Part shown: positions 22,501 to 34,360 of the stretch, one piece after another
How positions within the stretch are numbered: position 1 is the stretch's first letter
How the letters are laid out: every line of letters starts with the position of its first letter
NCBI RefSeq assembly: GCF_901709675.1
Contig: NC_051097.1
Span: 9,896,039-9,960,038, forward strand
Length of the DNA: 64,000 bases
Direction of reading: 5' to 3'
DNA from: Syngnathus acus
Taxonomy: Eukaryota; Chordata; Actinopteri; Syngnathiformes; Syngnathidae
Made by a program: the position numbers and the translations under genes
Notes under the pieces: model-generated
What the model saw: the letters and a program-made list of their open reading frames with translations, nothing else
The model's database searches: none
What the model was told of the DNA's origin: nothing

Positions 22501-25500
22501 AGTCCCGCGACTCGGAATTATTTTTGCTGTAAAAATTAAAATGCCAGTTCTTCTTCTTATAATTATTATTATTATTATTATTTAAAAAGTTTCAACACTG
22601 AGAAGCCATTTCAAATGGCAAAGTTTGTCATATTTCAGAAAGCATATTGCTCGCAGTGACATCCACTAGCCAGCTGCTCTGTATTTGGTTATAACGTACG
22701 TTTGCCTTACCATGTAATGTTTTTGTTTTTTTTCACAGATATTTTCCATTGCTGCACTATTTTATAACGGCCTAAAATCACCACAAATTTCAAATCTCCA
22801 CAGAGAAAAGTAACTTTCATAAGCCTTTTTTTCTTATTGCTTAGCAACTGGATAGCAGACATAGGTCTAAAATCACTTCAAACTGTATACATCATTTATT
22901 TATCGGCTTCTCTCCGGCCCCTGTCTTGTTTCCTCTTTGCTTCCTCTCTTTGGATTAATGTTGTGATCTTAGCATTATAAATGGGCTTTCTGGCAGAGCT
23001 TGTATTAGATTTGTTTCGATGAGATTCATTCCAGCCCCTAACTCTGGTCCCTGCTTATGTGGCTTGTTTTCTTGATGAATGCACGCTGCCCTGTCAACAG
23101 CCATTTGCAAAACCTCTTCTCATAAATACATCTACAGATGGAGAAAAATCCTCCCGCATTGGATGGAACATGTGACCTTTTTGCAATGACACCAGCCACA
23201 AGTTTGATCAATTTAGACATGTTAGAATTCAACATAATTCAAACAATGTTGATTTAATGTGATTTAAAAAGCAAAGTAGACTTTTATTTGTGTATCAGAA
23301 CCCAATCTTTGAGTCTAATTTTATTTTATTGGGCTAAGCGATATTATTAGCAACTACAGTGGTCACAGTATCTGTTGTCATTTTTAGAGGTGGGGTTGTA
23401 ATAAATACATGAAATAATTTTCATTTAATTTTAGATCAGGGCTTGAAAAGGAATCCTTTGTAGTCACAAAGCAAAATAGATTTTAAAAATAAAAATATTC
23501 CTATTGACGCTTCTTTCAGTGTTTGCGCTGTTCCGAAAGATAAAGAACAAAATAATCACCGACACGGCGTGACAGCTTGACAGCTTGAGCTGAATGGAAC
23601 GCAACAATACTTAACATTACTTAACAAAATACGGGTACATCTACTGTACAAGACACAAGCGGCTGCATAATTGCTCCAGCGCCCATGTTGACAGGCTTCG
23701 TCAAGCGCTCGGCGCCGATGACAAGAAAGGAGAAAATGAGGTTCAAAAGCTCAACAAAGCACTTTATTCCAACATCTCGCTTCCTTTCAAATCAAGCCAC
23801 AATCTTGTTTTTCTAACATCACCGAGCAAATAAGGTTGTCGAATGTCACCAAATGAACTGCTAGTTGTAAAAAAAAAAAGGCGTTTAATGCGAACAAATT
23901 CCCGAATCAAAGAAAACAGTAAGACTCGGAATCAAAATTGCATCCTGTTGGGTTTTTTTTTTTCCTTCCACCGCTGAACCCAAGAGACAACGGCATTATC
24001 TTACTCAAACACAAAGCGATGCAAGCAACAGAGCGGGCTTTCTATTCTATGGTCTGTCTGTTTTAATGTTGGCAGATAACCTTAAGTTGGGAATTTATAG
24101 CTTTGCAGAGGCGCGGGGGGGTAAAACAAGCATGCGGTCATGGCGTTGTGATTCAATCAAACTCACACAGCGTTAAACATCTAAATGATGACAATGCATT
24201 TTAATTTGGAACCAAAAACCCCGCTCTGTGTTTTGTAGCCTGAAGGGGCTTGAGCCGTGCAGCGAAAACATCAAAACAAAATGAAATTGCCATGCAAACA
24301 ACTGAAAAACTCTGGCCCCCGTATCCGATGTCAGTCAGTCAAGACCGAGCTGGGAACAAAAGTGCCCGAAAACTTTCTAACTGCAAACATGAAATGATGC
24401 GCTATCGTTCCATTTTCAAAATTAAATGTAGCAATCGGTTATCCCCAAAGACACGGTTGGATCCTTGACCCATTGGCCGGACAAAAAAACCTCGGGACGG
24501 GATTGCACTGCTGCCTCTGAGTGTATTTGTGTTTTCCCAGTGTGGAGGACGGAAAAATGGGTGGTCAGTCATCAACGTATGAAAAGCTAGCCAAAGCCAG
24601 CCAGACAAGCGTGGTGAAAGCCTCAGAGAGTAAACGGAGTCAAGGTCTGTTATGGGTCTCGTCTCCCTTGGCCAAAGTCATGAGGCTGCCAGAGAGCGAG
24701 AGGTGTGCAAAGGCGATTTCTTTTTCAGCGGTATCAAACCCAATTGGCTGGGCTTGGAGGGACAGCTGCTCCCTTGCAAAGTGCTTGACACATTGATGGA
24801 TAATAATGACTGGATGTAACCGTTGGATGCTAATACCAACCAGAGAGCAAATATGGCATGAATGACTCCATCCATCTCCCTTGAAAATTCCCCCAAGCGT
24901 GATCGTTATACCGTATATTTGTGTGGTGGAAATCTAACGCCAACCTCAAAAATGTATTTGGGATTTTATGAAGTGACATCTGGCATTTTTTAAAAACAAA
25001 GTTCCGTCTCACTTTGAGTGTGTGGTCTCTCTGGACAAAAATGCAAAATTAAATCACTCTGGGGAATTGATAAATGATGCTCTCTTGATTTAATTTGTAT
25101 GGTAAGCAAAAGCCTTCCCCAAACTAAAGTGTCATATCAATTATGTCCTAACATGCGGACACGGTGATAAATAACCATATCGGTTGGCCTTTCACTTGAG
25201 GGCTTTCGAGTTTGCCGTCGATGATGAAATATGAAAATGAGTGATTGCCCAATGCTAACAGGTAAATGTGTGTGCGGACATGATGAGTGTTGTGTCACTA
25301 AGGTGGCCTGTTTCTATTAACCCTTACCTGTGCCACCAACTCTCTGGGGAGGTGATTATTCTCCAGCCTGGCTAATGGTCCTTAGTGACAGCACTTAATG
25401 AAAATTAATGGCCCGCTCAAAAGACACTGCGCACACAAATACAGAGACTTCTCCCTTCATCGATGCACATTATTGCTATTGCTAAAATAGCATCCGCCGT

Positions 25501-25610
25501 CGAAAAAAACATAATCTACCCAACGCTTGAATATGACAAAGTCGTTGATGTAATGTATAAATGTATGTATAGGACTATTTGTGTATATGTATGTATACAT
25601 ATCTATATGA
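19516..25610. other. Intergenic DNA, no gene recognised
   Basis: The stretch is long and non-repetitive. It has an (ATT)n tract at 22562-22582 and a G-run near 24114. The 88-codon + frame at 21803-22069 sits in a slightly GC-richer patch and has no recognisable domain or exon borders. Stretches such as 25200-25420 (AATTAATGGCCC, CTTAATGAAAATTAATGG) resemble conserved enhancer cores, but this is an impression only. Confidence 0.35.
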
Positions 25611-25611
25611 T

Positions 25612-25700
25612 GTAATTTTCGGACTATAAGACGCACTGGACTATAAGCCGCACCAGCTAAAACTCAGGTTCAAAATTAGCGAAAAAAGTCCGAAATTTAC
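25612..25700. mobile_element. Short MITE, 'GTAATTTTCGGACTATAA' subfamily
   Basis: It starts GTAATTTTCGGACTATAAGA and ends AAAGTCCGAAATTTAC. This is a short internally deleted relative of the element at 11475. The inner sequence contains GACTATAAGCCGCACCAGC. An ATGT-type microsatellite (about 25558-25606) lies just to the left. Confidence 0.7.
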
Positions 25701-28285
25701 GTACATATACATATACTTTTACTTAGTTCAGTAGATTTGTATGTTTAATGTGAAGTATCATAAAATAACAACGTTCAATACACTTCATTATTCTCACCTC
25801 TTTTTTTGGTAGATTCTTGCTGTGGGGGATTTGTCTAATATTAGTGATCAAATTAGCCCATTTGTGTCTTCTCATCAGCAAGATGACATGATAAAGGGTT
25901 AATTGGGTCAATTGCAAAATGGCACACACATCCGATTCTTAGCGTAGGGGGCAAAGGTGACGGGGGGAGCAGTAGCTCACGTGAGGCACGTTAATAAAAG
26001 CAACGCGGGGGTCGTAATCGTTTTTAGAGTCGGCTGTCGGTGCACTGTTCAATTTGTCACGAGTGTGCACAAAAGGAAGCGTGTTCTAAAGTGAGTGTCA
26101 CAGTGTCAAGTGTTGGCCAATAGGAACGTACACAATTCTATTCTTAGATTTTTACTATACTATCAAGGGAAGGGCGAAGAGGTTGCCCGATTATGATTGT
26201 GTGACATTCACAATGCAATCAAAGGACATTAATAATGCAGTTAAATTGGATCGCTGTGTACACCTGCTGTGCTAAAGCGGTCTAAGGCCGAGATAAGAGC
26301 AAATATGACTCCTTGTTGACTCTTGCAGTTTCAGCTGCTTGATAGTAGCCCTCCGCCGCTCTCCATGCCCCCCCGACCGATGTGTTCCAGCACTTTTAAT
26401 CCGCCTCACACACTCTGCCCTTCTGTCTGACCTCCAACCCGCATTCCTCTTTCAGTCCCTCTGACACCCCAATTCGTTCCGTTCAATCAGATGGAGGCAA
26501 CACGTGCGGCAAGAGTGCCATCTCGGGTTATGATGTGATTTTCTACTCGCCCATCATTTTCACCATGTGTCTGAAGATGGAGTTTGCAAGCCCCTGGAGA
26601 GTCTGCGGAAGAAAAAAAAAGTTGTGTAATGAACCTACACTGCCACCTACTGTCCACTGGGATTTGACTATATTTCAGAAAAGACAGAACAACAGTGCCA
26701 CCTGCAAAAAAAATCATTATTATTCTGGGGGGGTTGTTTTAGCCTCTGGTTGGTTTAAATTGATTACAAAATTCCAAGCTTGAGATAAATGTTTCTCACA
26801 TTTCAGATGTATTTATGGAGAGAACCAATGATTACTAAAAAAAAAAAAAAAAAAAAAATCTTAATTTGCAATCATCCTACATCTGACCTTACGGTTTTCT
26901 GTTCAGTATTTTTGTCTCCATCAGACTGTTTTGATGTCGACATGAATTTGTGCCAGACAGAGGAGATGCCAATAATAATTGGCTGGATAATGGAGACTAT
27001 ATTGGCATTCAACCACAACGCAATTTTTTGACCTCCACTTGTTTATTACAGATAAATTATGTTCTGGTTGAATAATCAATTAGCTTTGTTTTGCGTTATG
27101 AATTCACTCAGCGTGCATGCCAATCAATATTGCAGTAAATTCCTCCCGGTTGCTGTTATGAAATGTCAAATACGCTCTTTGTCTCCTGAGATGTCATTTT
27201 TTCCTGGTAGTTTTTTTCCAAGTGTCTATTTTTAAAAAACATAGATGTATATTTTTAATATATATTATACTAATATATTAAATAATAATATTGGATAATT
27301 AAACAGAATTTTTGAAGATCAGAGACATTTTGCAGATAAATCCACAAGAGGTCACTAGTCTCTCATCGGTGAAGCTGAACTTGAGCCGCTCCAATGCAGA
27401 CACGATTCCTTGCTAAAAGTTCAGTGACGTCATTTTTTTTTTATAATTGCCACTGGGGCCACACATTGGACCCCATACTTCTGAACCAGATCTACGACTA
27501 ATTTTAATTATGGAAGAAATATATGCATACTATTGCCTCTATTTAGCTTTGTGTGTGTTTATGTGAGTGTTTCCAAAATTGTAAGCCTCCTGAATTAGTT
27601 CTGGCCTGATGATGGACTCTGTCTGCTTTTTTTTTTTTTTTTTTACGCACCAGATAAGAAGAGGACGAGAGAAAGTTGCTATCAGAGTCAGAGACAGGCG
27701 AGAAAGAAAGGAGGAGTGATAAATAGGGGCCTCATTAATGTTTTATTTATTTATGTAAGAAGCAGAGGGGTAAGCTGATAGGCAGCGTCTGCTCGCTGAA
27801 CAAAGAACAGACGGCTTTCAGAGAGACAAGCAACAGTTACATAAATTCCAGGGACACGTGAAAAGTGCTATTTGGAGCATGCTGTGAAAAAAAAAAAAGG
27901 GAATTGTTGTGGAGTAATTATTCATCTTTTTCATTTCCAACACGGCACAGTGAGATCTTACTTTGCTACGCTCATTCTCTCAGTCTCCATTTGGCTGCCC
28001 CCGCCCCACGTTTTGGAGCCTGGCTGCGAGTCTGTGGCACCACACTTACAAGTGACAGCTTAATACAGCTGCAAAAATTGCTGCTTCTGTGGACTGGGCA
28101 AAGTGGGGATGGAATTTTTAATGGCTCTCTCCTTTTTCGGGCCTTGGCTCTTCTGCATGCTGTCTTAGTCTGGATCTGTCAGATTTGCTTCAGTTTTGAT
28201 GTTTGAAAGAAAAGTTGTTTGGGGGATTGTTTTCTTGGCAAAAAGTTGACGCTGTGAGTCAAACTTTCAAATTTGGAATTGCTTG
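25701..28285. other. Intergenic DNA with homopolymers and a CRE octamer
   Basis: It contains a 22-base A-run (26837-26858), an 18-base T-run (27627-27644), an AT-rich patch around 27230-27310 and a lone TGACGTCA octamer at 27425-27432. No gene was recognised. Confidence 0.4.
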
Positions 28286-28345
28286 TAGGGATGGGCAAAT
28301 GAAGCTTCAAATGTGCTTCATGAACCCCTTTTTTTTTTTACAGTT
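28286..28345 (+). repeat. Dispersed 'TGAAGCTTCA' repeat, copy 2
   Basis: It starts TAGGGATGGGCAAATGAAGC, then TTCAAATGTGCTTCATGAACC and a T-run, in the same order as at 56666 and 36172. The start fits the TAGNG pattern of hAT ends. The right limit is unclear because the tail has diverged. Confidence 0.7.
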
Positions 28346-28762
28346 TGACTACCTGCAGATGTTGCATATTTTTCTTTACATTTCATATTTTATATCAACT
28401 TTCCAAATGACTCGTGTGCATGCATGTGTTGTGTGAGATCTCTGAACAAGAGAAGCACATGTGAATTCATGCTCTTCAACACTCTCACACTTGGCTCTTT
28501 CATTGTGCGCCGCTTGCGTCATTGAGTTTTTACAAACCCTTCACTTTACTTTCCACATTAGAGCCCGCGGCCAGAGGCGAGCTACAGTGAAAGCCTTTTA
28601 ATTAAGCCAAGTCACTGTGTGACATTCTGACTCATGGGTGCGTTCATTTAATTACTTCAAAATAATTCTAAACTAGTCTTATCTTTTAAAGGGGCTTCTA
28701 CAGATGAGGAAGTTCAACTCACATACAACATTTCCATTTCCAGCCTCGATTTTCAGAGCTCT

Positions 28763-28799
28763 GTAACCACGGTAACTGTATGATGCTACCATGGTAGCA
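28763..28799. promoter_or_regulatory. Two RFX X-box-like palindromes, about two helical turns apart
   Basis: The first site (28763-28776) is GTAACCACGGTAAC, which fits the X-box form GTNRCC-spacer-RGYAAC. The second (28784-28799) is TGCTACCATGGTAGCA, a perfect 16-bp palindrome with the CCATGG centre of symmetric RFX sites. The centres are about 22 bp apart. RFX proteins bind such sites as dimers, and a tandem pair is more than a single chance match. No nearby gene start is visible, so a distal enhancer would be the simplest role. Binding is inferred only. Confidence 0.4.
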
Positions 28800-28859
28800 A
28801 GGTGCATCAGCAGTGCATGTTAAGATCAGCAATATGTCAGCATTAACTTTCCTCCCGGC

Positions 28860-31800
28860 AATTATTAACTATCACTCCATATATTGTTTTGTTTGGAAGG
28901 GAGGGGGTAACATTTCCAGCAAAAATCTTTTTTTATATTTCACAAATGATGCATGCTAATAATATAAGGCTTCCAACATCACAGCAAAAGACCAGAAGGA
29001 AGCAGCACGTAGCAATCCGGGGGGGTTGCCGTCTTATCTCAGCAGTCCATATCCGTCGAGTTGCGCTCGGGGAGAGCCTGCTCGTCTTGCAGCAGGCTGC
29101 AGGCTGTGGGGGTTGAACCTGAGGTGGCAGCTCGCCAGAAACTCCAGGTTCAAGTTTAGGCCCCGTGACCCGAAAATGATAAGGTGAGGAGGTTACGCAA
29201 GGGCCAGGAAGCCGTTGTTGTTATAAATTCCAATTATTTGGTTATTTAAGTCGAGTGGGGAGCCTCCCCTCTCTTTACTGCACTCGGGGGTCTGCACACC
29301 ATCATCCCATTAAGCAAATGTGGAGCGAGCCAGACAACAGGCCAACACATGTGGTTCATGCGGAAGAGGGGGGCGGATGCGTGGAACGTTCCTCGGGATA
29401 ATCTCGGACTTTTTATAGACAACATTGTTGGCCAAATTAAGAGCCATGATTTTCATTGTCGGTTAAAAAGGACACAGTCCAGGTACTTGGTGAAGCAACT
29501 TCCTGAAATCCATTATCCTGAAAAATGAGCATTTAAAACGCAAACCCATTTGCTTATCTACGTAGACTCCGACTTATTCCATTTGGTAATTGGCGGCAGC
29601 TCGGCGAAGTCTCATCGTTTCATGAGAGCGACGTATACCGTCAAAGGATTTTCAGTGACGCGCATCCCGCTATGGCGCCTCACCCCGCGTTTGTTTTCCA
29701 GTGAGACGAGGACTCATTAGCACCTAAAAGTGGAAACCTAAGAAGAAATACAAACTACTGTATTGTATATGTGAAGATGATTGTCATGGGCATATACTGC
29801 ACTGTACAACAAACACTTATTGATCTACAAACGTCAATTCCCAAGTGTTTAGATGTGAGGGAGTAACTTTTTGGCCTGACTTTTTGTCTCCCTTCATATA
29901 AAATCTCACATTTCAACCACCAGCAAGCCTCTTTTGTAAACAAAAATCAACATGTAACAGGCTGACAAAGCTCCCCAAGTGAGACCTCGTTCCAAAAGGG
30001 AAATTTATATTTAACACGGAATCCACTACGAAGTGATTGCGTATAATTATAATGTCCTCATCGGTTTTTTTGGGTACTTTTTTTTTTTTTGTTTGACATA
30101 TTCTCTCCAAAAAAAGCCTCAGCAAGTAGTGTGAAAAAAAACACGAGAAGACAACAATTCTATTCATTTTCTTTTTAAAGGAATTATAAGTTGAGAAGAG
30201 AGCTTTATTTGTGAAAATTGCAAACAGCAAACGGGAAACGGTCATTTTCAAACACGAACGGTTCCAGGAATCAGTCCTGGTTCCAATCAATCCTCCAGAC
30301 TTGATGTCCAATCCGAGCGGGGAATAAACACTATTATCAGCGTTTCCACTATCTATTTTTATTTTAAGGTAAAATGACAAATTATGACTTTAAGATTTGT
30401 TTTTTTGCCACATCAAAGTACTTATTTACATACTGTAAGCTTCTCTGGGAAGATTTATGACGGATGCTTTTTTACATCTGGAAAACACGTTTATCTGTGT
30501 GCTTTTTGAGCAGCCACAAACCAAGCTATTCTACTTTCAATGTAATTTCCAAGGCCACATTATAAAATGGCTTTCTTGTTGGAAACACATGCATTTTTTT
30601 TTTTTTATGTACCACTGCTTTCTGGACACAATGTTCCTTTTTATACAATTTCCGTTAGCCTGCCAATACCTCAGAAACCAGCTTCTTTCATTTACATGCC
30701 TGAGGTCGATACTAACCGTAGCAAGCGAAGACATAGTCAAAATAGGAGTTTACAGAAAAGTAACATTTCACACAACTCAATAATGATTCAAGTGTTTGAT
30801 TTGGGAGGCTGGAGAGCTACTGTAAGCCCGACTCCATTTTGATTCTGACCACATCCCATCATGGCGATTCTGAATCAATGATGACATTGTCTACATAACT
30901 CACATGCACTAAGGTGATAAATAGAAAAGAAACAAATATCACTTCATGATGTCTATTGCAGATTGTTTATTTACTTTTAGTTTATTTTTATTATTAAGGT
31001 TTGTTTCATGTTGCACCGTCGGGGTTGGTCCCATCAGCACAGTGTGGTGTTTCAAGACACACCTCCCCGTGGAAGACCCTCTCAGGATTTCTGGGAATGC
31101 TAATTATACGTGCCTCTACCCTAGCAACATTGCAGGATGCCACCCCCCCCCCCCCCTTACTCATTTTAATATCTCAGCTATTTCATTCTCTAAAACAATA
31201 ACAAATATTTACTATGGGGTTGGTTTGGGGTGTCGAGGGAGAGCCAACAGAGATGTATCGAAAAATCTGAAATTCATTTTGTTTCCACATGAAAAAGCAC
31301 ACTTCGTATTTGTAGGTGTGCATGGCTATTTAAAATGATTTTTTTTTCTGTCGTGGAACTTTTGAATTTTGATGATTATATTATGTTTCTAATTGTTTTA
31401 ATTTTTATTCATCAGTCCGTTTTCTGTCTATTACAAATGTCCCTGATTCAGGTGTAATTTTGACTGTATTAAAAACAATTATTAGCAGCAAAGTAAAGAA
31501 AAAATCAAAATAATTTAATGAGCAGTCTGATATAAGCGACAAAAAAAGATTCAACAAGACAAGAGTGAAATTCTCCTCCTCACTTGTCTGTGGGGCTATT
31601 TAGACAAACAGCTAACTGGTGATGGATTATGAGATTTCAGACGTAATTTCCAAAAGAGGAAGTGCCCCTAGTCATGGATATGCCGTCATCGCTTTTATTA
31701 ATAGAGATTACCGATTCATCGGCAGCATTTTGCCTTTCACAAAGCCTGCATTTGTTCAAAGCATATCCGCCCAGACATAAAAAAAAATGTTGGTTCTATA

Positions 31801-32009
31801 AGAGAATTAGAAAAATGCTAAACTCTTCACAGAGCTGAGTTTGTATGCTCTGTAAAACCAACATTTGTTTATCATTTTGCCAGTGCATAAGAACTCACAG
31901 AAATGTTACAATTTAATCAGAATCGTCTTGTCTTCTCGTTTTTGTGCGTTGTTTTCTTAGTGGACAAGCTGACAAGAAGACATTAGCCATGGTATCTTTT
32001 CAGCCTAAT
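28860..32009. other. Intergenic DNA, candidate regulatory patch 29000-29480
   Basis: 29000-29480 is less AT-rich than its surroundings and non-repetitive, with strings such as CCAATTATTTGGTTATTTAA and AACACATGTGGTTCATGC. Around 30060-30180 there are T- and A-runs. A 14-base C-run lies at 31143-31156. No gene was found: the 155-codon minus frame at 29913-30380 and the 130-codon + frame at 30946-31338 are not recognisable proteins. Confidence 0.3.
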
Positions 32010-32027
32010 AGTGATGACGTCATCACT
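32010..32027. promoter_or_regulatory. 18-bp perfect palindrome with CRE core
   Basis: The sequence AGTGATGACGTCATCACT is a perfect palindrome centred on TGACGTCA, the full cyclic-AMP response element. The extended TGATGACGTCATCA form is a high-affinity site type for ATF/CREB/JDP-class bZIP dimers. It lies far from any recognised start, about 21.6 kb upstream of the rxra ATG, so it would act distally if at all. Confidence 0.4.
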
Positions 32028-32959
32028 CTTTCTAGAAACAGATTATTCTTTGAGCCTGTTGTTCACTCAGGGCACAGATGATTACAGAAAATGCTACAAT
32101 TTGTGTGGAGTCTAAGGTCAAGGCTAATTCGTGCAATGTTTGAATCGAACAACACCCACAGTTTTATATGCAGGACAAAACGCCGATATGCACTTTTGTG
32201 TTGCAAGCTCACCGATTTATCTCTGTATTTCTGTTTTAGATTCATTTCTGATCCCCACCCACTGACGATCAGCATACAGCACAGACTATTTGAGGTCCGG
32301 ATGAGGACCATTATCCAGTTAGCCTTGGCTTGGCTACATCCATCTCCTGCAAGAGGCACGTCATGACCAAGTGAAGGTGATGATGTTATGAATGAAGCCG
32401 ACCGGCGACACAAGGTGGCCACTCCGTCACTCAGGGCGAATGTTGACAGGGTCGATCTGCCGAGAAGGAGACGAGCCTTGGTGATCTGGGCGAAGCCCTT
32501 GAGAATGCACGCAAGGTTAGTCTGAATGATGAGTGACGCTTATGGAAAAATGTCCATATTAAGTAACCAATGAACAAGATGCCATTGTCAGGCTGAAATG
32601 AACTGTCAAGTTCTTGCAAGGCATGAGTCAGTATTTCTTGACAGGTCCTCACTCGGGTCACATTTCACACACTAACTATAAATGTGGCGTGGTAATTAGC
32701 ATGTATGAGAAGACAACATGCTGCAAGAGAAAATCTTTTTGGAGTTTGATGCTTGATCTTGGTGACTGGAACGTAGGAGTGTATCTTTATTTTATTGCTT
32801 CTGTAGCCACATGAGACTAGGATGAGTTAAATTTGTGATTTAACAGCAACAGGCCTGCTTTAAAAAAAAAAAAAAAAAAAAGGCATGTCCTAAAGATAGA
32901 AACTCATCTGGATCAAGATGGCAGGCAGTTTGAACTGAAAACTATATACTTAGGTCACG
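32028..32959. other. Intergenic DNA, nothing recognised
   Basis: No gene was recognised. A 20-base A-run lies at 32862-32881. The 119-codon minus-strand frame at 32063-32422 and the frames opposite it have no known domain. Confidence 0.4.
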
Positions 32960-32961
32960 TA

Positions 32962-33189
32962 CCGTATTTTCCGCACTATAAGGCGCACCTAAAAACCTCC
33001 AATTTTCTCAAAAGCCGACATTTTATAATCCGGTGTGCCTTATATGTGGACAAAATTTTAAAATGGGCCATTCATTGAAGGTGCGCCTTATAATCTGGTG
33101 CGCCTTATATGTGGACAAAGTTTTAAAATGGGCCAATCATTGAAGGTGCGCCTTATAATCCGGTGCGCCTTATAGTGCGGAAAATACGG
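32962..33189. mobile_element. MITE, 'CCGTATTTTCC' family, copy 2, perfect 28-bp ends
   Basis: The left arm (32962-32989) and right arm (33162-33189) are perfect inverted repeats of 28 bp. A TA lies to the left (32960-32961) but TG to the right, so the duplication is imperfect. The inside holds a 65-bp unit repeated in tandem (33023-33087 and 33088-33152, few differences) plus a third partial unit running into the right arm. The good arm identity suggests a fairly recent copy. There is no coding capacity. Confidence 0.9.
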
Positions 33190-34294
33190 TGTATATATAT
33201 ACATACGCTTTTGCTATTGCACAAGTGGGGACACAACTGGGTCAAATGAAAAGGGAGACGTTATTGGTTGACAGAATGGAAAAGGGTGGGGCTGTTAATG
33301 ACTCAAAACAGGTGGAGGGAAATGACATGGCAGACGGATCTATTCATTAGCTTGAAATGATCTGAAACAATACAAGGATTAATACACATTTTATTTATTC
33401 ATCCAAGATGAGTGACTCTGTTGCCTTTGTTCATCCCTTCTGGGTAAGGTGTCCCAGCAGAGGATGACTGATTGGAATTCCACGTCCATATACGTACATC
33501 ACATCCTTGTCCACTCAGCAACCAATGGATAAATCACTCCGTCTGGTCCGTCCCTCAGCAGGGCCCAGAAAGCCTTTAATAACAGGCCCAAGTTGCCTGC
33601 AGTGCCGGCCCTTGATTGTTTTGAGTGAAAACAGATGTGGCCGCTCACTTTGTACACTGATGGAGTTTGTGAAACACACCGCAGCCACAAGGCCCTGGCA
33701 GCCATGTTGTCTTCTCGTACAACATCCGGCATTGACGGGAGGCCATATGCTCCCCACGCTCTCTCTTTTTATATTCCACCACTTCCCAATTGGTGCATTG
33801 CAAAGTACAAAAAAATCAAACACGGTGGTAACAGGCTTCATTCTCCAGCCTTGTAAAGTGTACTTGAGAGACCGGGTGAACACATTCGTGCCCCGAGGCC
33901 CTTATGAAATAAAACACCATACCCTTGATGTTAGCCAACAACAGCGGCCATGTTTATTACATCTGACCATCTGGGGCTCGCACGTGCATTTCTGCTGGAT
34001 TCAGACGAGCAGCTTGTTAGCTTCACTTGGTTCTGAGACTAGCAAGAACGATATTTTATTACAATTGAATAAGTGAACCAAGATTGCAGTCCTTATTCGG
34101 AGAACTATTCTTTCCTCTATCCACTGGTTGCACATGTGCTGTGTGCCCCAAGCGGTAATGGGGCTCCCCTTTAGGTAGCTAAGCAGCCATCGTTTCAAAA
34201 GTAGTGGAGGATTGAGGAGCAGGGAAACTTTCACAAGTAAATAATCCAACTTTCATTCGTTTGGTTTTAAACTCTGCTATGAATGAAACCTATC
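33190..34294. other. Intergenic DNA with the longest open frame in the window (not a gene)
   Basis: A 189-codon + frame (33507-34076) is the longest open frame here. Other long frames lie on the opposite strand and in a second + frame over the same bases, and the translation shows no domain, bias or repeat. I regard it as chance. Confidence 0.45.
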
Positions 34295-34360
34295 AATATA
34301 AGGATGGGGGTGGCAGCCCCCCCCCCACCCCCACCTTAACTACGCCCCTGGCTCCAGGCC
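34295..34360 (-). mobile_element. Decayed transposon end related to the 'GGCG(G/T)AG' family
   Basis: Read on the minus strand it has CCAGGGGCGTAGTTAAGGTG followed by G-runs, similar in layout to the ends at 10055 and 44631 (CAGTGGCGGAGCTAGG then T- and G-runs). It is only a remnant. Confidence 0.35.

Noticed and set aside
29913-30380. 155-codon minus-strand frame
   Set aside because: Its lysine- and phenylalanine-rich runs come from A/T homopolymers; no recognisable domain.
30946-31338. 130-codon + strand frame
   Set aside because: It includes the C14 run and low-complexity residues; no domain or splice context.
33507-34076. Longest open frame in the window (189 codons, + strand) as a gene
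   Set aside because: Overlapping long frames exist on both strands, the translation has no domain or residue bias, and there is no splice or start context. It is a chance frame.
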